This document shows, in pieces, positions 20,780 through 25,158 of a DNA stretch of 25,158 nucleotides (its first letter is position 1; the number at the start of each line of letters is the position of its first letter). The notes beneath the pieces are model-generated. The model was given only the letters and a program-made list of their open reading frames with translations, did no database searches and was not told where the DNA came from. This DNA is from UBA7672 sp034439955 (lineage in GTDB: Bacteria; Pseudomonadota; Alphaproteobacteria; Caulobacterales; Hyphomonadaceae). The stretch lies in contig JAWXBJ010000072.1 in the NCBI GenBank assembly GCA_034439955.1, positions 1 to 25,158 of the forward strand, read 5' to 3'. Made by a program: the position numbers and the translations under genes.

Positions 20780-22089
20780 AGGTCGCTGCGGCCACGCAAC
20801 GGGTGAGCCGAGTGGAAATCGGCCTTGCCGCCTTGACACTCTTCATGTTCACCGAGGCCTTTGTGCCGCGATTGTTTGCACCCGCTTCAGCGCTGGCGGA
20901 GGGCGACGACAAGCTGCTGCGCTATCTCTGGCTGCCATTCTATGCGCTGGCGGGCGCCGGCATCATTGTCGCAGGACGCACGTCGTGGGCGACGCTGAGA
21001 CGCTCTCCATGGTTGGTCCTGTTGTCGCTGATGGCGGTTTTGTCGACGTTCTGGTCGATCGAAACTGAGATCACGGCGCGACGTAGCACAGCCGTTATGG
21101 CGACGACTCTTCTGGGCGTTTATCTCGCGGCGCGTTTCGACTGGTTGACGGCCTTGCGTTTGCTTGCCTGCGTATGGCTCGCCGTACTGGCTGCGACTTT
21201 GGTCGGCGGTTTGCTCGCTCCGGGCTTCGCCCGTATGACCGATGTGCATGTTGGCGCCTGGTCCGGCGCCTGGTGGGAGAAGAACCAGCTCGGGGGCCAT
21301 GCCGCGCGTCAGGCTTTTCTGTTCGCATTTCTCGCCTGGCGCGATGTCGCCTGGCGCGGAGCGTGGATTGTCGCCCTGGCCGTAGCGGTCACGCTGGTCG
21401 TGCTGTCCACGTCCGCGACGGCGTTGCTTGGTCTCGCGATCGGATTCGCCGTTCTGGGGGCTGCCGCCTGCATGAGGCGGGGCCGGAGAACCGCCCTGGT
21501 TTTTGCTTGGGGATCAGCGGCTGGCCTGGTTGTGCTTGCGCTGAGTTATGTGGTCGCGCCCAAGGTGCTGCTCGGTCTTGTCGGTCGCGAGCCCACCCTG
21601 ACTGGCCGAACAGACATCTGGAGCGAGTTGACCCAAGCGATCACGGAGCGCCCCTGGCTTGGCTATGGCTATCAGGCCTTCTGGAGCGTGGAGAGCGAAC
21701 CGCGCTACTGGCTGCAGAAGGCGGTCGAGTGGGCGGCCCCTTCCGGTCACAACGGGTGGCTGGATCTTGCTGTGTCGCTGGGGCTAGTCGGCGTTGCGCT
21801 GTTCGGCATCGATCTGTTGCTGACTTCAGCGCGGGCGATCAAGACATCGCTGAGATCTCCCATCGGGGTGTTCGCGATCGGCGCCATCGCGCAATATCTT
21901 CTCTTCGCGATGTCCGAGAGTCTTTTCCTGGTGCAGAACAACATCATCTGGGCGACCTACGCCTTGATCAGCGCCAAGCTTGCCCTCGACGCCGCGCCTC
22001 GAAGGGCGCCCGATCATTCGTCATCCAGTGAACGGGCGATCCCGCAGAGCGCGGCGGCAGCGGTGGGAGCGGCGAGGATGGCGCCCTGA
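20776..22089 (+). CDS. hfsC: Holdfast polysaccharide polymerase (Wzy/O-antigen ligase family)
   Basis: A polytopic inner-membrane protein of 437 aa with about ten to twelve hydrophobic segments, of the O-antigen ligase/polymerase (Wzy_C) family. The large periplasmic loop holds the typical GRTDIW (277-282), RPWLGYGYQAFW and HNGWLDLAVSLG (from 325). It probably joins lipid-linked repeat units made by HfsE/HfsG. The last about 35 residues are a Ser/Ala/Arg-rich tail outside the membrane domain. The GTG at 20776 overlaps the small ORF; GTG 20803 or 20812 are alternative starts. Its end overlaps the convergent hfsH by 76 bases. HfsC rather than its paralogue HfsI is favoured by position next to hfsB. 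Confidence 0.82.
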   Translation: MKVAAATQRVSRVEIGLAALTLFMFTEAFVPRLFAPASALAEGDDKLLRYLWLPFYALAGAGIIVAGRTSWATLRRSPWLVLLSLMAVLSTFWSIETEITARRSTAVMATTLLGVYLAARFDWLTALRLLACVWLAVLAATLVGGLLAPGFARMTDVHVGAWSGAWWEKNQLGGHAARQAFLFAFLAWRDVAWRGAWIVALAVAVTLVVLSTSATALLGLAIGFAVLGAAACMRRGRRTALVFAWGSAAGLVVLALSYVVAPKVLLGLVGREPTLTGRTDIWSELTQAITERPWLGYGYQAFWSVESEPRYWLQKAVEWAAPSGHNGWLDLAVSLGLVGVALFGIDLLLTSARAIKTSLRSPIGVFAIGAIAQYLLFAMSESLFLVQNNIIWATYALISAKLALDAAPRRAPDHSSSSERAIPQSAAAAVGAARMAP

Positions 22090-22805
22090 CCACAGGCTCG
22101 CCGCCCGAGTTCCTCGATCAGGTCGGGGCGCGCGCCATGGGCCGAGGGTGATGAGCTCACATCATGCGTGAAGAAGATGAGCCAGCCCTTTGATCGAATG
22201 CAGGATTCCAAGTGTGCGAATGCGCGGCGCAGATGTGCGGCGCTCGCGCCCAGTTCAACTGCGCGGAGTTGCGCGCGATCGGCGAGGCCCGTGTTCACAC
22301 CGGGAAGGACGCCTCGGCCGGTTGTGAAGTTTTCCGCGGTCCATCGCTTGGCCGCATGGGACGTCTCGCCGTAGGGATACGCCATGCTCGACGGAGGGGG
22401 CATACAGGCGGCCTGTTGCAGCATCGCCAGATTAAGATCCATGTCGTTCTGAAAAGCAGCGAGGTCAGATTTCGCGCAGTCGATATGAGAATGTGTGTGC
22501 GCGCCGATCTCGTGTCCGCGCAAGGCCAGATCCGACAGGGATTCCGGGTCGAACATTTCGCCCATCGCAGGATGCTGGCGCCCCAGAAAGCCTGTCGAAG
22601 CATAAAAGCCGGCGTGACCGTGCAACCGCTCGATAATGTCGGCGGCGGCGATGGCCGACTTGGGGAAGTCGTCGAACGTAAAGCTTACCACCGGCTGGCG
22701 AGGCAGTATAAGTACGGGCGCGGCTGGGCGCCATTGCACCAGGCGACGATTGATTCTGGCAGCCACGCTTCGCGACGGGGCGTAGCCGGCGGCGTCCCCA
22801 GTCAT
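22014..22805 (-). CDS. hfsH: Holdfast polysaccharide deacetylase
   Basis: A 263-aa NodB-type deacetylase. In Caulobacter, HfsH removes acetyl groups from GlcNAc residues of the holdfast, which affects adhesion and anchoring. The catalytic motif is FTFDDFP (D45, D46), the metal histidines are in GAHTHSH (H103, H107), YPYGE (143-147) is motif 3, and IFFTHDVS near the end holds the last histidine. No signal peptide is visible, in line with cytoplasmic action on lipid-linked intermediates. The ATG shares one base with the hfsG stop (TGATG on the minus strand). The last 76 bases lie over the end of hfsC. Confidence 0.87.
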   Translation of the reverse strand: MTGDAAGYAPSRSVAARINRRLVQWRPAAPVLILPRQPVVSFTFDDFPKSAIAAADIIERLHGHAGFYASTGFLGRQHPAMGEMFDPESLSDLALRGHEIGAHTHSHIDCAKSDLAAFQNDMDLNLAMLQQAACMPPPSSMAYPYGETSHAAKRWTAENFTTGRGVLPGVNTGLADRAQLRAVELGASAAHLRRAFAHLESCIRSKGWLIFFTHDVSSSPSAHGARPDLIEELGRRACGQGAILAAPTAAAALCGIARSLDDE

Positions 22806-23788
22806 CACAACGCATCCGCGTAGACCAACGCGCGCCAAGCCTTCAGCGCACGCCCCCGGATCGCGACAGGAGCTCGGTCGGAGCTGGCGATTTGACGGGC
22901 AATGGAGGTGAGAAGCGCTCGGCAGGGGAGACCCTTCGCAAAGCGCGCGGCGCGGTGGAGAGGCATCTTTGCCACGGCGCGGGGATGGCGGGCGGCAAGC
23001 AATCCGAAGTTTCCCCCGGAGCGGGCGTATTTTGCCATAAGTTCCGTTGAAGGATCGAGCCCGAGGTGGGTCGCCGTGTTGTCGATGTGGATGATGGGAT
23101 ACGACGCCTGAGCGCGCAGCCCCCAATCCGTATCTTCCCAACCCCACCCCGCAAAATTCTCGTCAAACGGGCAGTCGGCCAGCACGTCGCGATGGGCAAG
23201 CACGTTGCTCGAGAACACATGGCGCCCAGGCGCACGGCAGCGAGCCGAAGCGGGAATGCATTCCGACGTGCGGGCTTGCCAGCGGTGCAGATCGAAGCGC
23301 TGGTCCGACGGCGCCTGGTTGAGTGAATAGCCGCCGACGATGAGGGCAGGGCGAGCGACCCCCGCTATCGCCGCGAGATAGGTCCCGACAAACCCGGGGG
23401 AGTCAGGCGCCATATCGGCGTCCATCAGTAGGATCCAGTTTGCCCGGGCGTACGAGACGCCGGAGTTGCGAGCTCCGGCGCGACCTTTGTTGCAGGTCGA
23501 GGTCACGACGCGCATCGGCGTCTTGGAGCGGTCGGCAGCAGCATGGTGTCGATCGCGGACATTGTCGTCGCGGGAGCCGTCGTCGTATACGATGACCTCG
23601 ATTGCGCTCGCCGGCGACGCACACCGCGACAGGCCTTCCATCAACCAGGATGCATCATGGCGGAAGGTCGGGATGACAACGCTGATGTGGGGGACGGCGC
23701 TCGTCCATGAGGCATTGTCATGCACCGCCTTGACGTCGCTGGCCAAGACGCTGCCGGGTACAATGATCGCGGTCGGTGGAAGGGTCAT
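22805..23788 (-). CDS. hfsG: Holdfast glycosyltransferase, GT2 family
   Basis: A 327-aa inverting GT2 (GT-A fold) enzyme. The nucleotide-binding start is ISVVIPTFRH (35-44), followed by VYDDGSRD (68-75), the metal-binding DAD in LMDADMAP (123-125), and the acceptor/catalytic GWGWEDTDW (214-222), typical of the N-terminal GT2 plus C-terminal domain pattern. In Caulobacter HfsG extends the lipid-linked precursor with GlcNAc-type sugars; the donor here is inferred from that. It has no membrane segments. The ATG at 23788 overlaps the hfsE stop by 4 bases, which supports this start over longer frames. It lies between hfsE and hfsH, exactly where hfsF-hfsG would be expected. Confidence 0.85.
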   Translation of the reverse strand: MTLPPTAIIVPGSVLASDVKAVHDNASWTSAVPHISVVIPTFRHDASWLMEGLSRCASPASAIEVIVYDDGSRDDNVRDRHHAAADRSKTPMRVVTSTCNKGRAGARNSGVSYARANWILLMDADMAPDSPGFVGTYLAAIAGVARPALIVGGYSLNQAPSDQRFDLHRWQARTSECIPASARCRAPGRHVFSSNVLAHRDVLADCPFDENFAGWGWEDTDWGLRAQASYPIIHIDNTATHLGLDPSTELMAKYARSGGNFGLLAARHPRAVAKMPLHRAARFAKGLPCRALLTSIARQIASSDRAPVAIRGRALKAWRALVYADAL

Positions 23789-25158
23789 CGGACCTTCCTG
23801 AAATCGCCCAACAGGCGGGGAATCGTCTTTGCGAGGATGTAGACGTCCAGCCAGACCGACGCCCTGGAAACGTACTCCATGTCCAGTGCGACCCTCTCCC
23901 GTACCGCTTCGGTCGTATGGACCGGACCGCGTGAGCCGTTGACCTGCGCCCACCCGGTAAGGCCGGGCTTCATCCGGTGGCGATGAGCGTAGTCAGCGAC
24001 AATGCGGTGCACTTCAATGGCGTCGGCGGTCATGCCGACGGCATGCGGTCGCGGGCCCACGAGCGACATTTCGCCGGCGAGAATGTTGATGAGCTGCGGC
24101 AGTTCGTCGAGACTGGCGGCGCGCAGGAAGCGGCCGATGCGCGTGACGCGCGGATCGTCGTGGACGGTCTGGCGGATGACACCCTCTTCGGCGCGCTTGT
24201 CGGGACGCATGGTGCGGAACTTCCAGACACGGACAATCTCGTTGTTGAAACCGTGGCGCTTCTGCCGGAAGAACACCGGACCGGCGCTGTCCAGCCTGAT
24301 GGCGGCGGCGATGACGGCCATCGGCAGGATGAAGGCGACCAGACAGGCGCCCGCGACGGCGATGTCGAAAGTACGCTTGACGATGGCGCGACGGAGGTCT
24401 TTCGGCGCGCCGGAAATGTAGGCGGCAGGAGCGTCGACCACGCGGGCGAGAGACGTGTGCTCCGGCGCGAAGCCGTCCAGGTCGAGTACAAGTATGATTT
24501 CCTGCGGGAGGTTGCGCAGCCGGTCGATCAGCCGGCGGACGCGTAGCTGTGCGGTGGACGTCACGGTGATGACAATGCGGTCGACCTGCGGCAGGCGGTC
24601 CCACGACAGGAGGTCGTGCAGGTCGCCGAGAAACGGGACGTCGCCCATGTCGGCCGGCGCGCGGTCGGCGCGGTCGTCGAAATACCCGAGGATGTTCAGC
24701 TCGCGGTCGGCGCGATTGCCGGCGACGATGCGGGCGGCGGCGCCGGTGGCGCCCACGATGACCACATTGTCGGAAAGCCAGCCGGCGCGGGTGAGTGCGC
24801 GCATGACGGCAAGATAGTTGGCATGCAGGGCGAACAGAGTGACGGCAGTCGCGGCGGCGGCCGGGCCGGCTGTCCGGACGGCGGTCGTGTCGGCGGCGCC
24901 GGCAACGGCGCCGGCAATGGCGGTCGCGGCGGCGACTCCGGCGGCAATGCGCAGGAGATGCAGGGCGACCGGCTCGCCATAGCGGAAGCGATAGCCGCCC
25001 GACAGCCAGACCCCGGCGACGCCCGCCGCCGGCAGCAGGGCGAAGGGCAACGCCTCGGTGAGCGTCGCGGCGGCGAGATCGACGCCGGCCGCAGCGCAAA
25101 AAAGTAGCGAGAGGCTGGACACGGCCAGGATGTCGAGGGTGCGGGCGGCAAGGCGGAC
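23785..25158 (-). CDS. hfsE: Holdfast initiating phosphoglycosyltransferase, 5' end outside the window
   Basis: A polytopic undecaprenyl-phosphate hexose-1-phosphate transferase that starts holdfast repeat synthesis. The visible 457 residues include part of the N-terminal multi-helix membrane domain, a CoA-binding-like Rossmann domain (VVIVGATGAAARIV, ILGYFDDRAD), and the C-terminal sugar-transferase domain: KRTFDIAVAGACLVAFILP, WKFRTM, DDPRVTRIGRFLRAASLDELPQ, LVGPRP and KPGLTGWAQVNGSRG. The reading frame stays open up to the last base of the window with a typical membrane-domain sequence (RTLDILAVSSLSLL). The GTG at 25122 is therefore unlikely to be the true start; the gene continues past 25158. 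Compare the short one-domain paralogue at the beginning of the window. Confidence 0.9.
   Translation of the reverse strand, partial: VRLAARTLDILAVSSLSLLFCAAAGVDLAAATLTEALPFALLPAAGVAGVWLSGGYRFRYGEPVALHLLRIAAGVAAATAIAGAVAGAADTTAVRTAGPAAAATAVTLFALHANYLAVMRALTRAGWLSDNVVIVGATGAAARIVAGNRADRELNILGYFDDRADRAPADMGDVPFLGDLHDLLSWDRLPQVDRIVITVTSTAQLRVRRLIDRLRNLPQEIILVLDLDGFAPEHTSLARVVDAPAAYISGAPKDLRRAIVKRTFDIAVAGACLVAFILPMAVIAAAIRLDSAGPVFFRQKRHGFNNEIVRVWKFRTMRPDKRAEEGVIRQTVHDDPRVTRIGRFLRAASLDELPQLINILAGEMSLVGPRPHAVGMTADAIEVHRIVADYAHRHRMKPGLTGWAQVNGSRGPVHTTEAVRERVALDMEYVSRASVWLDVYILAKTIPRLLGDFRKVR

Noticed and set aside
24014..25099. A 361-codon Arg-rich frame over hfsE
   Set aside because: It is a +1-type shadow of hfsE, with an extreme Arg/Ala composition and no domain.
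25120..25122. GTG as the start of hfsE
   Set aside because: The frame stays open to the window edge with a membrane-domain-like sequence, so the real start lies outside.

Overview
The window looks like a chromosomal segment from a GC-rich, flagellated, stalked or prosthecate alphaproteobacterium of the Caulobacterales/Maricaulales type (for example Hyphomonadaceae). This rests on the gene content: a near-complete holdfast polysaccharide (hfs) locus, a stand-alone motB, recO next to parC, and CtrA-like (TTAA-N7-TTAA) and GANTC sequences in AT-rich intergenic spots. The assignment is inferred from gene content only. I see no tRNA, rRNA, CRISPR array, insertion sequence or prophage.

Layout. 1-1655: an ExoY/WbaP-type initiating sugar transferase, a 427-base AT-rich gap with a CtrA-like box, and a small tail-anchored membrane protein. 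1660-4146: cysteine synthase on the minus strand, diverging from a ChrR-like cupin protein coupled to a secreted DUF6134-type protein. 4239-8292: an unknown 116-aa protein, a DUF433/DUF5615 toxin-antitoxin-like pair, recO and parC. 8432-9514: a LemA protein and an acetyltransferase. 9534-11308 (minus): bpt (N-end-rule aminoacyl-tRNA-protein transferase) and motB. 11409-13242: flavin reductase-like protein, 3-hydroxyisobutyrate dehydrogenase-like oxidoreductase and the ribosome-rescue factor ArfB. 13371-15031: a FemAB-like GNAT protein and a RimJ/RimL-like GNAT protein. 15085-17375: a 2-oxoglutarate/Fe(II) oxygenase diverging from a Nu-class-like GST, then a small Sel1-repeat protein. 17376-17711 contains what looks like a decayed coding fragment. 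17712-25158: the holdfast locus.

The holdfast locus has two arms. The first is hfsD (minus, outer-membrane export lipoprotein) diverging from hfsA-hfsB-hfsC (plus: chain-length/co-polymerase, its cytoplasmic ATPase-like partner, Wzy-like polymerase). The second arm, hfsE-hfsG-hfsH, runs on the minus strand (initiating phosphoglycosyltransferase, GT2 glycosyltransferase, polysaccharide deacetylase) and meets hfsC tail to tail with a 76-base overlap. Together these fit a Wzy-type pathway: HfsE primes undecaprenyl phosphate, HfsG adds sugars, HfsH deacetylates, HfsC polymerises, and HfsA/B/D control length and export. The Wzx-like flippase HfsF, which lies between hfsE and hfsG in Caulobacter crescentus, is absent there. 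Almost every junction in both arms is a 1- or 4-base stop/start overlap, including a previously easy-to-miss 24-codon ORF that exactly bridges hfsB and hfsC.

The system is a variant of a known one, not a new one. The most notable local oddities are the 24-codon bridging ORF, an HfsB P-loop lacking its lysine, the missing hfsF, a ChrR-like protein that has lost both cysteines of its zinc anti-sigma site, and a toxin-antitoxin-like pair translationally chained to recO.
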